A stretch of DNA of 64,000 nucleotides from Ariolimax columbianus (lineage: Eukaryota > Mollusca > Gastropoda > Stylommatophora > Arionidae), in contig JAVGWX010000002.1 in the NCBI GenBank assembly GCA_036924085.1, positions 154,714,571 to 154,778,570 on the forward strand. Reading direction: 5' to 3'. Below the pieces are notes generated by a model. It ran no database searches, was not told the origin of the DNA, and was given only the letters and a program-made list of their open reading frames with translations. Position numbers and translations under genes: made by a program. Each line of letters starts with the position of its first letter. Within the stretch, counting starts at the first letter, position 1. Shown here piece by piece: positions 10,991 through 23,604 of this stretch.

Positions 10991-11689
10991 GGTAAAATAA
11001 CCCTTGACAGTTTAAAATTGAAAATAACAGCCCATTAACCACGGTCTGGTTACAAATTGGAAACTAAAGTTCTACCCAAATAAATCCAAAAGGAAGCATC
11101 CTCTCCATCATGCAAAGACACGACATGCCAATGACCTGTTGTTTTGTACACTTTATTGCAAGTATATATAAAAAAGAACCTTCACATTCCAGGGGCAGAA
11201 GAGAAGCAACTAAGACAGCAAGAGATGAGTGACCTGTTCCCTTCTTTGCTACCCTTATTTTCTCAACAGTAGGCCAGGTACGCTATTACATCTGGGTAAG
11301 CTGAAGCATGTCACATCTGGAGACTTGAACTCTTTACCATTACAGTCTACCACTCCCATCTTCACCCTTATCATATTGGTGTGCATAGATCATCAACCAA
11401 CCCCCTTAAAGCAGACCTGACCTGTACTATTTCTCCAGCCCTTTCCAGCTTTTTTCTGTTTTTCTTGTTTCTGCTTCTAGGTCTCTTCTCCGTGTCATCT
11501 TTGACCTTCCTTTTCCTATTTCTCACTGTATGTTCCATAGTCTGTCTATTAAATGCTCAATATCAATCAAAACCTGTTGAGCTCCCTGCGAAGCATAGGT
11601 TTTCAACAAATGCATAACAGGCACGAAACATTAACCTGTCTGTATCTGGCTACATTGTTTGGCTTAAAATTTCTACAGTATGACTTAGC

Positions 11690-11785
11690 CAGTCCCATGC
11701 CCCACCCTTCTTAACGACCTCTTACTACATGCTTGGCAGGTTACAGTGTTAATATTCTATGCTCCCTTGGGCCCCAGTAACATCC
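11690..11785 (+). repeat. Dispersed repeat R3, copy 1
   Basis: CCAGTCCCATGCCC, TTGGCAGGTTACAGTGTTA and ATTCTATG are shared in order with 38800-38890. Confidence 0.7.
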
Positions 11786-11901
11786 GACTTGGATTCTATC
11801 ATTAGCTGCAAGTTTTTTGAACACTATGCATGTTCCATAGTTGCATGTAGAGCATGTAAGATGGTCCCATTCCCGAAGGTATCCTCCATGGACAGTTTGT
11901 A

Positions 11902-14900
11902 GATGGTAAGAAAGCAGTCGGTTGATGACAGCTAAGATGGTAAGAAAGCAGTCGGTTGATGACAGCTAAGATGGTAAGAAAGCAGTCGGTTGATGACAGC
12001 TAAGATGGTAAGAAAGCAGTCGGTTGATGACAGCTAAGATGGTAAGAAAGCAGTCGGTTGATGACAGCTAAGATGGTAAGAAAGCAGTCGGTTGATGACA
12101 GCTAAGATGGTAAGAAAGCAGTCGGTTGATGACAGCTAAGATGGTAAGAAAGCAGTCGGTTGATGACAGCTAAGATGGTAAGAAAGCAGTCGGTTGATGA
12201 CAGCTAAGATGGTAAGAAAGCAGTCGGTTGATGACAGCTAAGATGGTAAGAAAGCAGTCGGTTGATGACAGCTAAGATGGTAAGAAAGCAGTCGGTTGAT
12301 GACAGCTAAGATGGTAAGAAAGCAGTCGGTTGATGACAGCTAAGATGGTAAGAAAGCAGTCGGTTGATGACAGCTAAGATGGTAAGAAAGCAGTCGGTTG
12401 ATGACAGCTAAGATGGTAAGAAAGCAGTCGGTTGATGACAGCTAAGATGGTAAGAAAGCAGTCGGTTGATGACAGCTAAGATGGTAAGAAAGCAGTCGGT
12501 TGATGACAGCTAAGATGGTAAGAAAGCAGTCGGTTGATGACAGCTAAGATGGTAAGAAAGCAGTCGGTTGATGACAGCTAAGATGGTAAGAAAGCAGTCG
12601 GTTGATGACAGCTAAGATGGTAAGAAAGCAGTCGGTTGATGACAGCTAAGATGGTAAGAAAGCAGTCGGTTGATGACAGCTAAGATGGTAAGAAAGCAGT
12701 CGGTTGATGACAGCTAAGATGGTAAGAAAGCAGTCGGTTGATGACAGCTAAGATGGTAAGAAAGCAGTCGGTTGATGACAGCTAAGATGGTAAGAAAGCA
12801 GTCGGTTGATGACAGCTAAGATGGTAAGAAAGCAGTCGGTTGATGACAGCTAAGATGGTAAGAAAGCAGTCGGTTGATGACAGCTAAGATGGTAAGAAAG
12901 CAGTCGGTTGATGACAGCTAAGATGGTAAGAAAGCAGTCGGTTGATGACAGCTAAGATGGTAAGAAAGCAGTCGGTTGATGACAGCTAAGATGGTAAGAA
13001 AGCAGTCGGTTGATGACAGCTAAGATGGTAAGAAAGCAGTCGGTTGATGACAGCTAAGATGGTAAGAAAGCAGTCGGTTGATGACAGCTAAGATGGTAAG
13101 AAAGCAGTCGGTTGATGACAGCTAAGATGGTAAGAAAGCAGTCGGTTGATGACAGCTAAGATGGTAAGAAAGCAGTCGGTTGATGACAGCTAAGATGGTA
13201 AGAAAGCAGTCGGTTGATGACAGCTAAGATGGTAAGAAAGCAGTCGGTTGATGACAGCTAAGATGGTAAGAAAGCAGTCGGTTGATGACAGCTAAGATGG
13301 TAAGAAAGCAGTCGGTTGATGACAGCTAAGATGGTAAGAAAGCAGTCGGTTGATGACAGCTAAGATGGTAAGAAAGCAGTCGGTTGATGACAGCTAAGAT
13401 GGTAAGAAAGCAGTCGGTTGATGACAGCTAAGATGGTAAGAAAGCAGTCGGTTGATGACAGCTAAGATGGTAAGAAAGCAGTCGGTTGATGACAGCTAAG
13501 ATGGTAAGAAAGCAGTCGGTTGATGACAGCTAAGATGGTAAGAAAGCAGTCGGTTGATGACAGCTAAGATGGTAAGAAAGCAGTCGGTTGATGACAGCTA
13601 AGATGGTAAGAAAGCAGTCGGTTGATGACAGCTAAGATGGTAAGAAAGCAGTCGGTTGATGACAGCTAAGATGGTAAGAAAGCAGTCGGTTGATGACAGC
13701 TAAGATGGTAAGAAAGCAGTCGGTTGATGACAGCTAAGATGGTAAGAAAGCAGTCGGTTGATGACAGCTAAGATGGTAAGAAAGCAGTCGGTTGATGACA
13801 GCTAAGATGGTAAGAAAGCAGTCGGTTGATGACAGCTAAGATGGTAAGAAAGCAGTCGGTTGATGACAGCTAAGATGGTAAGAAAGCAGTCGGTTGATGA
13901 CAGCTAAGATGGTAAGAAAGCAGTCGGTTGATGACAGCTAAGATGGTAAGAAAGCAGTCGGTTGATGACAGCTAAGATGGTAAGAAAGCAGTCGGTTGAT
14001 GACAGCTAAGATGGTAAGAAAGCAGTCGGTTGATGACAGCTAAGATGGTAAGAAAGCAGTCGGTTGATGACAGCTAAGATGGTAAGAAAGCAGTCGGTTG
14101 ATGACAGCTAAGATGGTAAGAAAGCAGTCGGTTGATGACAGCTAAGATGGTAAGAAAGCAGTCGGTTGATGACAGCTAAGATGGTAAGAAAGCAGTCGGT
14201 TGATGACAGCTAAGATGGTAAGAAAGCAGTCGGTTGATGACAGCTAAGATGGTAAGAAAGCAGTCGGTTGATGACAGCTAAGATGGTAAGAAAGCAGTCG
14301 GTTGATGACAGCTAAGATGGTAAGAAAGCAGTCGGTTGATGACAGCTAAGATGGTAAGAAAGCAGTCGGTTGATGACAGCTAAGATGGTAAGAAAGCAGT
14401 CGGTTGATGACAGCTAAGATGGTAAGAAAGCAGTCGGTTGATGACAGCTAAGATGGTAAGAAAGCAGTCGGTTGATGACAGCTAAGATGGTAAGAAAGCA
14501 GTCGGTTGATGACAGCTAAGATGGTAAGAAAGCAGTCGGTTGATGACAGCTAAGATGGTAAGAAAGCAGTCGGTTGATGACAGCTAAGATGGTAAGAAAG
14601 CAGTCGGTTGATGACAGCTAAGATGGTAAGAAAGCAGTCGGTTGATGACAGCTAAGATGGTAAGAAAGCAGTCGGTTGATGACAGCTAAGATGGTAAGAA
14701 AGCAGTCGGTTGATGACAGCTAAGATGGTAAGAAAGCAGTCGGTTGATGACAGCTAAGATGGTAAGAAAGCAGTCGGTTGATGACAGCTAAGATGGTAAG
14801 AAAGCAGTCGGTTGATGACAGCTAAGATGGTAAGAAAGCAGTCGGTTGATGACAGCTAAGATGGTAAGAAAGCAGTCGGTTGATGACAGCTAAGATGGTA

Positions 14901-15471
14901 AGAAAGCAGTCGGTTGATGACAGCTAAGATGGTAAGAAAGCAGTCGGTTGATGACAGCTAAGATGGTAAGAAAGCAGTCGGTTGATGACAGCTAAGATGG
15001 TAAGAAAGCAGTCGGTTGATGACAGCTAAGATGGTAAGAAAGCAGTCGGTTGATGACAGCTAAGATGGTAAGAAAGCAGTCGGTTGATGACAGCTAAGAT
15101 GGTAAGAAAGCAGTCGGTTGATGACAGCTAAGATGGTAAGAAAGCAGTCGGTTGATGACAGCTAAGATGGTAAGAAAGCAGTCGGTTGATGACAGCTAAG
15201 ATGGTAAGAAAGCAGTCGGTTGATGACAGCTAAGATGGTAAGAAAGCAGTCGGTTGATGACAGCTAAGATGGTAAGAAAGCAGTCGGTTGATGACAGCTA
15301 AGATGGTAAGAAAGCAGTCGGTTGATGACAGCTAAGATGGTAAGAAAGCAGTCGGTTGATGACAGCTAAGATGGTAAGAAAGCAGTCGGTTGATGACAGC
15401 TAAGATGGTAAGAAAGCAGTCGGTTGATGACAGCTAAGATGGTAAGAAAGCAGTCGGTTGATGACAGCTAA
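11902..15471. repeat. 34-bp satellite array, 105 tandem copies with no variation seen
   Basis: GATGGTAAGAAAGCAGTCGG plus TTGATGACAGCTAA makes a 34-bp unit. The first unit starts at 11902 and the last at 15438, a distance of exactly 104 x 34, so there is no net insertion or deletion. Printed rows repeat exactly every 1020 bp. Both strands have stops in every frame, so no coding is possible. No spacers separate the copies, so it is not a CRISPR array. Confidence 0.98.
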
Positions 15472-15474
15472 GAT

Positions 15475-15745
15475 TCAAAGATGTATGTAAGTGTGATGTT
15501 GTTGTTTGTTACTGCCACAATCAGCATATTTACTCTTTTGTGTGCCCTGAAAGGAACTCACTTGTGGCAGGTTGTTGTAGCTTTCCTCACATCTTGAGCA
15601 TGCCGATGAAGGTGGTTGTGCTATGCTTGGCTTCATCTGCGTGATGCTCACTACTACAAAGATCACATCGATCCACATCTCACCAGTCAGACTACCTTGA
15701 AAACAGCCTGTTTCCAGGGAGTGCTTCATGGAAGAGAGATGGTGG
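15475..15745 (-). repeat. Dispersed repeat R4, copy 1 (probable transposon 3' region)
   Basis: On the minus strand it encodes ETGCFQGSLTGEMWIDVI and KPSIAQPPSSACSRCEESYN. The plus-strand copy at 44060-44315 gives [16 protein letters not shown] and [12 protein letters not shown] third copy ends near 63960. The conserved peptide suggests a former transposon protein, but the family is not recognised. From 15745 to 16765 nothing else was seen. Confidence 0.7.
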
Positions 15746-16765
15746 TCTAGCTCAGTATTTATGAAGGTCCTGGACATGAGTCTGATCTCCTGGGAAAACA
15801 AAACTGCAGACCAACCAAAGTGAAGACGCACCCTTAAGAACCACTTTGAGCTTGCTAAACATAAGCTCTTTTAACAAGGACAAGTGAAAGGACAGCGCAG
15901 CAAGGAGAAAGAATACACAACAGTTAAGTAGAGAGTTACCACTCTCAGGCCTTATCATTCTATAGTCAGTCATGACTAAAGAGGCAACTATACTATGTTG
16001 AGCACAACAAAGGAAAGGTTAAGTGCAATCCTTTATTTAAGGGTTCAGTAGGAAAGTTCTCCAAACATGTCTTATCCTTGTAGTGAGTCAAGTTTGTTGT
16101 CACCTGAAGGAAAAGCGTTCAAAACTGGAGTGCTTAGTCCTTCGCATTCGATTGTTTGGTATATGTGTGGCCGAGCTGACAGAATACTGATTTCTTAGTT
16201 CGGAAACACAGTGGTCAAACCCTGATATGGTCTACTTTTCTTCTCCCCTTAGTTCCTAATGAAGTAGAGAGGCCTGCACCAAGACACCTTTGTACTTCTG
16301 CAGTGGTGGTCTCTGTAGCAATGAATCAATGGAATAATAATTCTCTCTTCTGTTAGTTGCTCCTCTTCTACCCCTGGAAGTGTTGTTTTAAGTCCTTTCT
16401 CATTTTGCTCTTACAATTGAGTGGCTTTTATGTAGGTCAATATCGGGTAGAAATTTCTTTATTTTTATCATATTTCCCCTGACAACTGCTAACATCCAGT
16501 GCTTATAAATTTTTAACTGCCAAGGGTTCTTTTATGTACACAGAATTACAAGGGACCTCTGAGTTTATCATCCATCTCAGATAGAACTAGGGGTCAATTT
16601 TATCGCCCTTGAGACAAGGGGATGCTTAAAACTTGTGGGATTTGAACAAACAAAGTTTCATGCTTTTGTTCAGTTCTTGGGATGTCAGCACCTTATCTCT
16701 CAGTTAAAGCAACTGCCCCCACCTCCTCCCCACAACAACAATACAGTTCTGACAAAATATATATG

Positions 16766-19700
16766 ATGCCTTCCAAGTGACAACGGTGAGATTGATGCCT
16801 TCCAAGTGACAACGGTGAGATTGATGCCTTCCAAGTGACACAGGTGAGATTGATGCCTTCCAAGTGACACAGGTGAGATTGATGCCTTCCAAGTGACACA
16901 GGTGAGATTGATGCCTTCCAAGTGACACAGGTGAGATTGATGCCTTCCAAGTGACAAAGGTGAGATTGATGCCTTCCAAGTGACAACGGTGAGATTGATG
17001 CCTTCCAAGTGACAACGGTGAGATTGATGCCTTCCAAGTGACAAAGGTGAGATTGATGCCTTCCAAGTGACAAAGGTGAGATTGATGCCTTCCAAGTGAC
17101 AACGGTGAGATTGATGCCTTCCAAGTGACAACGGTGAGATTGATGCCTTCCAAGTGACAAAGGTGAGATTGATGCCTTCCAAGTGACAAAGGTGAGATTG
17201 ATGCCTTCCAAGTGACACAGGTGAGATTGATGCCTTCCAAGTGACAAAGGTGAGATTGATGCCTTCCAAGTGACAAAGGTGAGATTGATGCCTTCCAAGT
17301 GACAACGGTGAGATTGATGCCTTCCAAGTGACACAGGTGAGATTGATGCCTTCCAAGTGACAAAGGTGAGATTGATGCCTTCCAAGTGACACAGGTGAGA
17401 TTGATGCCTTCCAAGTGACAAAGGTGAGATTGATGCCTTCCAAGTGACAACGGTGAGATTGATGCCTTCCAAGTGACACAGGTGAGATTGATGCCTTCCA
17501 AGTGACAAAGGTGAGATTGATGCCTTCCAAGTGACACAGGTGAGATTGATGCCTTCCAAGTGACAAAGGTGAGATTGATGCCTTCCAAGTGACAAAGGTG
17601 AGATTGATGCCTTCCAAGTGACACAGGTGAGATTGATGCCTTCCAAGTGACACAGGTGAGATTGATGCCTTCCAAGTGACAAAGGTGAGATTGATGCCTT
17701 CCAAGTGACACAGGTGAGATTGATGCCTTCCAAGTGACAAAGGTGAGATTGATGCCTTCCAAGTGACAAAGGTGAGATTGATGCCTTCCAAGTGACAAAG
17801 GTGAGATTGATGCCTTCCAAGTGACACAGGTGAGATTGATGCCTTCCAAGTGACAAAGGTGAGATTGATGCCTTCCAAGTGACACAGGTGAGATTGATGC
17901 CTTCCAAGTGACAAAGGTGAGATTGATGCCTTCCAAGTGACAAAGGTGAGATTGATGCCTTCCAAGTGACAAAGGTGAGATTGATGCCTTCCAAGTGACA
18001 AAGGTGAGATTGATGCCTTCCAAGTGACACAGGTGAGATTGATGCCTTCCAAGTGACAACGGTGAGATTGATGCCTTCCAAGTGACAAAGGTGAGATTGA
18101 TGCCTTCCAAGTGACAAAGGTGAGATTGATGCCTTCCAAGTGACAAAGGTGAGATTGATGCCTTCCAAGTGACAACGGTGAGATTGATGCCTTCCAAGTG
18201 ACAACGGTGAGATTGATGCCTTCCAAGTGACAAAGGTGAGATTGATGCCTTCCAAGTGACAAAGGTGAGATTGATGCCTTCCAAGTGACAACGGTGAGAT
18301 TGATGCCTTCCAAGTGACAACGGTGAGATTGATGCCTTCCAAGTGACAAAGGTGAGATTGATGCCTTCCAAGTGACAAAGGTGAGATTGATGCCTTCCAA
18401 GTGACACAGGTGAGATTGATGCCTTCCAAGTGACAAAGGTGAGATTGATGCCTTCCAAGTGACAACGGTGAGATTGATGCCTTCCAAGTGACACAGGTGA
18501 GATTGATGCCTTCCAAGTGACAAAGGTGAGATTGATGCCTTCCAAGTGACACAGGTGAGATTGATGCCTTCCAAGTGACAAAGGTGAGATTGATGCCTTC
18601 CAAGTGACAACGGTGAGATTGATGCCTTCCAAGTGACACAGGTGAGATTGATGCCGTCCAAGTGACAAAGGTGAGATTGATGCCTTCCAAGTGACACAGG
18701 TGAGATTGATGCCTTCCAAGTGACAAAGGTGAGATTGATGCCTTCCAAGTGACAAAGGTGAGATTGATGCCTTCCAAGTGACACAGGTGAGATTGATGCC
18801 TTCCAAGTGACACAGGTGAGATTGATGCCTTCCAAGTGACAAAGGTGAGATTGATGCCTTCCAAGTGACAAAGGTGAGATTGATGCCTTCCAAGTGACAA
18901 AGGTGAGATTGATGCCTTCCAAGTGACAAAGGTGAGATTGATGCCTTCCAAGTGACACAGGTGAGATTGATGCCTTCCAAGTGACAAAGGTGAGATTGAT
19001 GCCTTCCAAGTGACACAGGTGAGATTGATGCCTTCCAAGTGACAAAGGTGAGATTGATGCCTTCCAAGTGACACAGGTGAGATTGATGCCTTCCAAGTGA
19101 CAAAGGTGAGATTGATGCCTTCCAAGTGACAAAGGTGAGATTGATGCCTTCCAAGTGACACAGGTGAGATTGATGCCTTCCAAGTGACAAAGGTGAGATT
19201 GATGCCTTCCAAGTGACAAAGGTGAGATTGATGCCTTCCAAGTGACACAGGTGAGATTGATGCCTTCCAAGTGACAAAGGTGAGATTGATGCCTTCCAAG
19301 TGACACAGGTGAGATTGATGCCTTCCAAGTGACAAAGGTGAGATTGATGCCTTCCAAGTGACACAGGTGAGATTGATGCTTCCAAGTGACAAAGGTGAGA
19401 TTGATGCCTTCAAGTGACAAAGGTGAGATTGATGCCTTCCAAGTGACAAAGGTGAGATTGATGCCTTCCAAGTGACAAAGGTGAGATTGATGCCTTCCAA
19501 GTGACAAAGGTGAGATTGATGCCTTCCAAGTGACACAGGTGAGATTGATGCCTTCCAAGTGACAAAGGTGAGATTGATGCCTTCAAGTGACAAAGGTGAG
19601 ATTGATGCCTTCCAAGTGACACAGGTGAGATTGATGCCTTCCAAGTGACAAAGGTGAGATTGATGCCTTCCAAGTGACACAGGTGAGATTGATGCCTTCC

Positions 19701-21563
19701 AAGTGACACAGGTGAGATTGATGCCTTCCAAGTGACACAGGTGAGATTGATGCCTTCCAAGTGACAACGGTGAGATTGATGCCTTCCAAGTGACAAAGGT
19801 GAGATTGATGCCTTCCAAGTGACACAGGTGAGATTGATGCCTTCCAAGTGACAAAGGTGAGATTGATGCCTTCCAAGTGACAAAGGTGAGATTGATGCCT
19901 TCCAAGTGACACAGGTGAGATTGATGCCTTCCAAGTGACAAAGGTGAGATTGATGCCTTCCAAGTGACACAGGTGAGATTGATGCCTTCCAAGTGACAAA
20001 GGTGAGATTGATGCCTTCCAAGTGACAAAGGTGAGATTGATGCCTTCCAAGTGACACAGGTGAGATTGATGCCTTCCAAGTGACAAAGGTGAGATTGATG
20101 CCTTCCAAGTGACACAGGTGAGATTGATGCCTTCCAAGTGACAAAGGTGAGATTGATGCCTTCCAAGTGACAAAGGTGAGATTGATGCCTTCCAAGTGAC
20201 ACAGGTGAGATTGATGCCTTCCAAGTGACAAAGGTGAGATTGATGCCTTCCAAGTGACACAGGTGAGATTGATGCCTTCCAAGTGACAAAGGTGAGATTG
20301 ATGCCTTCCAAGTGACAAAGGTGAGATTGATGCCTTCCAAGTGACAAAGGTGAGATTGATGCCTTCCAAGTGACAAAGGTGAGATTGATGCCTTCCAAGT
20401 GACAAAGGTGAGATTGATGCCTTCCAGTGACACAGGTGAGATTGATGCCTTCCAAGTGACAAAGGTGAGATTGATGCCTTCCAAGTGACACAGGTGAGAT
20501 TGATGCCTTCCAAGTGACACAGGTGAGATTGATGCCTTCCAAGTGACAAAGGTGAGATTGATGCCTTCCAAGTGACACAGGTGAGATGTGATGCCTTCCA
20601 AGTGACAAAGGTGAGATTGATGCCTTCCAAGTGACAAAGGTGAGANNNNNNNNNNNNNNNNNNNNNNNNNNNNNNNNNNNNNNNNNNNNNNNNNNNNNNN
20701 NNNNNNNNNNNNNNNNNNNNNNNNNNNNNNNNNNNNNNNNNNNNNGAGATTGATGCCTTCCAAGTGACACAGGTGAGATTGATGCCTTCCAAGTGACACA
20801 GGTGAGATTGATGCCTTCCAAGTGACACAGGTGAGATTGATGCCTTCCAAGTGACAAAGGTGAGATTGATGCCTTCCAAGTGACAAAGGTGAGATTGATG
20901 CCTTCCAAGTGACACAGGTGAGATTGATGCCTTCCAAGTGACACAGGTGAGATTGATGCCTTCCAAGTGACAAAGGTGAGATTGATGCCTTCCAAGTGAC
21001 ACAGGTGAGATTGATGCCTTCCAAGTGACACAGGTGAGATTGATGCCTTCCAAGTGACACAGGTGAGATTGATGCCTTCCAAGTGACAACGGTGAGATTG
21101 ATGCCTTCCAAGTGACACAGGTGAGATTGATGCCTTCCAAGTGACACAGGTGAGATTGATGCCTTCCAAGTGACAACGGTGAGATTGATGCCTTCCAAGT
21201 GACACAGGTGAGATTGATGCCTTCCAAGTGACACAGGTGAGATTGATGCCTTCCAAGTGACACAGGTGAGATTGATGCCTTCCAAGTGACAAAGGTGAGA
21301 TTGATGCCTTCCAAGTGACACAGGTGAGATTGATGCCTTCCAAGTGACACATGTGAGATTGATGCCTTCCAAGTGACACAGGTGAGATTGATGCCTTCCA
21401 AGTGACACAGGTGAGATTGATGCCTTCCAAGTGACACAGGTGAGATTGATGCCTTCCAAGTGACACAGGTGAGATTGATGCCTTCCAAGTGACAAAGGTG
21501 AGATTGATGCCTTCCAAGTGACACAGGTGAGATTGATGCCTTCCAAGTGACAACGGTGAGATA
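16766..21563. repeat. 29-bp satellite array, about 165 copies in three variants, with a gap
   Basis: The unit is GATGCCTTCCAAGTGAC + NNN + GGTGAGATT, where the triplet is AAA, ACA or AAC. Being 29 bp, three units make a 29-residue peptide, and the minus strand has no stop in any frame. This yields open frames of up to 1627 codons (WKASISPLSLGRHQSHLCHL...) that are array artefacts. The AAC type is frequent at 16.8-18.6 kb and rare elsewhere; ACA predominates after 20.75 kb. Confidence 0.98.
20646..20745. other. Assembly gap of exactly 100 N
   Basis: A run of 100 N lies inside the 29-bp array. The round length suggests a placeholder of unknown true size, so the array copy number is uncertain. 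Confidence 0.99.
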
Positions 21564-21661
21564 GCCATGAAACCAATGAATCGTTTTTTTATATTCTAAA
21601 AGTGAAGTGTCTCCTCTATCAAGACCCCACTTCATGTCTCTGGAAACATACTGTGTCATAG

Positions 21662-21760
21662 CAGCCTGGTCAATGATGTAGGGATTGACACTGTAATCCC
21701 CATTGTGGTGAGCTTACTAAGGAGCCTCACATTGCACTACAGCCAGGAGGACCCACAGTA
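21662..21760 (+). repeat. Dispersed repeat R2, copy 2
   Basis: CCTGGTCAATGATGTAGGGA, CACTGTAATCCCCATTGTGG and CATTGCACTACAGCCAGGAG align with the 10585 and 24392 copies. Confidence 0.7.
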
Positions 21761-21836
21761 CACCTTCTCAAGTACACCTTAGTCATTCCAAACAGCAACA
21801 CTGAGGTTGAAGAAACAGTAAATGAGATGACAACAG

Positions 21837-22175
21837 CCAGTGACTCATAGCTGACTGCTTGCGTCAGGGACTTATAGCTGACTGGTTGTATCAGGGTCAG
21901 TGACTCATAGCTGGCTAATTGCATCAGGGTCTGTGACTCATAGCTGGCTGCTTGCGTCAGTGACTCATAGCTGGCTGATAGCATCAGTGACTCATAGCTA
22001 CCTGCTTGCATCAGGGTCAGTGACTCATAGTTGCCTGCTTGCATCAGGGAGAGTGACATAGCTAGCTGCTTGCATCAGGGTCAGTGACTCATAGTTGCCT
22101 GCTTGCATCAGGGAGAGTGACATAGCTAGCTGCTTGCATCAGGGTCAGTGACTCATAGCTGACTGCTTGCATTAG
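21837..22175. repeat. About 33-bp degenerate minisatellite, about 10 copies
   Basis: CAGTGACTCATAGCTGACTG, CTTGCATCAGGG and shortened variants repeat with unit lengths of about 24-33 bp. Confidence 0.9.
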
Positions 22176-22261
22176 GGAGTTAACCAGAGCTGACCAAGAC
22201 CCAATTCCGCCTCCAAGTAGCAGCCCTGGAAACAAACTGCACCCATGCAGATTGGCCGAAA

Positions 22262-22420
22262 GAATATGGATTGAAGGCAAAACCAATCTCAAATATGCAG
22301 ATGTGTCAGGTCGAAAGATGCAGATATCATGGCCTTGCTGTGAACTACAACAAAACTGTCCTTTATCAGACGAAAGCCAGAGGAGAACAAGAAAAAGAAC
22401 ATCAACAACTTTCATCGCAG
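22262..22420 (+). repeat. Dispersed repeat R5, copy 1
   Basis: GATTGAAGGCA, CAGATGTGTCAGGTC and AGATATCA occur here and, inverted, at 39620-39790. From 22430 to 22810 nothing further was recognised. Confidence 0.65.
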
Positions 22421-22814
22421 CTTCTTTGCCCCTGCTCTTGGAATTTTCACGAATGCCTGGCCCTTACTATATTCTAAAGTCCAGTAAGACAGCTTTCATA
22501 GGAGACAAAACTGCTGGTTTTTCATTAATTGCTCTAAAATAATCATAACTATTTCTCTCACAAACTCAGTGGTTTATCTCAGGTGTCTTAACACAATACA
22601 GTTTATCCCACAATTGGATAGTGGAGGGTAATGTTGTCATTCTGTTCCTGTCGTAGAGCCGACAGACCTAAATAACATGGTTAACCATCTGTTTGTTCTC
22701 CTCACATGGTCACATGTTAAGGGACCAATTTTTAATTTGTTTACAGATGATTCTTTCAGTCTGCAGAGGCCTGTTCACAGTCGGAATATTGTCACTTGAT
22801 ATCTTCAACGCAAA

Positions 22815-23600
22815 GTGCAATATGCTTCTGCTATATCCAATTGTGGCAGAAAAATAACACTGTCATTGGCTACTGGAAAATACACAAGCAATTTCAGAGC
22901 GGAGGCAGGGGCACTGAGGGCGGCAGTGGAAGAAATGGTGACAGGTAAAAGAATTAAAAGCCATATAGTCCTGCTTACAGATGCCCTGGCCGTAGTCAAA
23001 GCACTAAAAAGCCAGAAAAATACTGAACTTAATGATTTAAGAGCAGTACTCTGTCAACAATGCCAGCAGTCCGCACCAAAAAGAGTAGTGGTACAGTGGG
23101 TTCCATCCCACTGCAATATCCAAGGCAACGAGGAGGCAGACAGACTGGCAAAAGAAGGTGCAAGACTACCACAACCAGATACTAGTATGACATACGAAGA
23201 GTCAAAACGGCTTATTAGAGCTAGATACATGACCAAATGGGAAACAGAACATACTGGCTACACAAAAAACGATGCCTATTACCAGTTGAACAGAAGAGAG
23301 CAGGTCGTGGTCTTCAGACTTCGCACTGGCCACAATAGACTGAGGTACCACCTATTCAACAAATTGAAGATAGGTGGCACTGATGAATGCTCGTGTGGTA
23401 CCGGGAAAATGACCGCTGAGCATTTGCTGCAAAACTGCCCGACATAAGAGGATCAGAGAAAGCAGATGTGGCCATCACCAGTGGCAACACTAGACAAGCT
23501 CTTTGGCAGTGTCGACAGCCTCAGGATGACTGCTGCTTTTTTCGAAAAAATTAAGGTCGACGTCTGACAGTGTAAGAAGAAGAAGAAGAAGAAGAAGATA
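22815..23600 (+). mobile_element. Non-LTR retrotransposon 3' end with RNase H domain (I-like clade)
   Basis: An open frame of 210 codons encodes an RNase H domain without its first strand. It has FRAEAGALRAAV (catalytic E), VLLTDALAVVKAL (catalytic D), then VQWVPSHCNIQGNEEADRLA (catalytic D). These are followed by the LINE linker RLRTGHNRLRYHLF and the knuckle CSCGTGKMTAEHLLQNC. A frameshift near 23440 separates it from the usual C-terminus (KLFGSVDSLRMTAAFFEKIK). The element ends with TAA and a (GAA)n tail at 23573-23598. The N-terminal catalytic Asp and all of the reverse transcriptase are missing, so this is a 5'-truncated dead copy. The I-like clade is inferred from the RNase H plus knuckle order. 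Confidence 0.9.
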
Positions 23601-23604
23601 TCCA

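Noticed and set aside
11902..21563. CRISPR arrays
   Set aside because: Units are directly adjacent with no spacers, and the DNA is eukaryotic.
16693..21659. Very long minus-strand open frames (up to 1627 codons) with a 29-residue repeat
   Set aside because: They arise because the 29-bp satellite lacks stops in every minus frame; three overlapping frames give the same peptide permuted, and the frame crosses the N gap.
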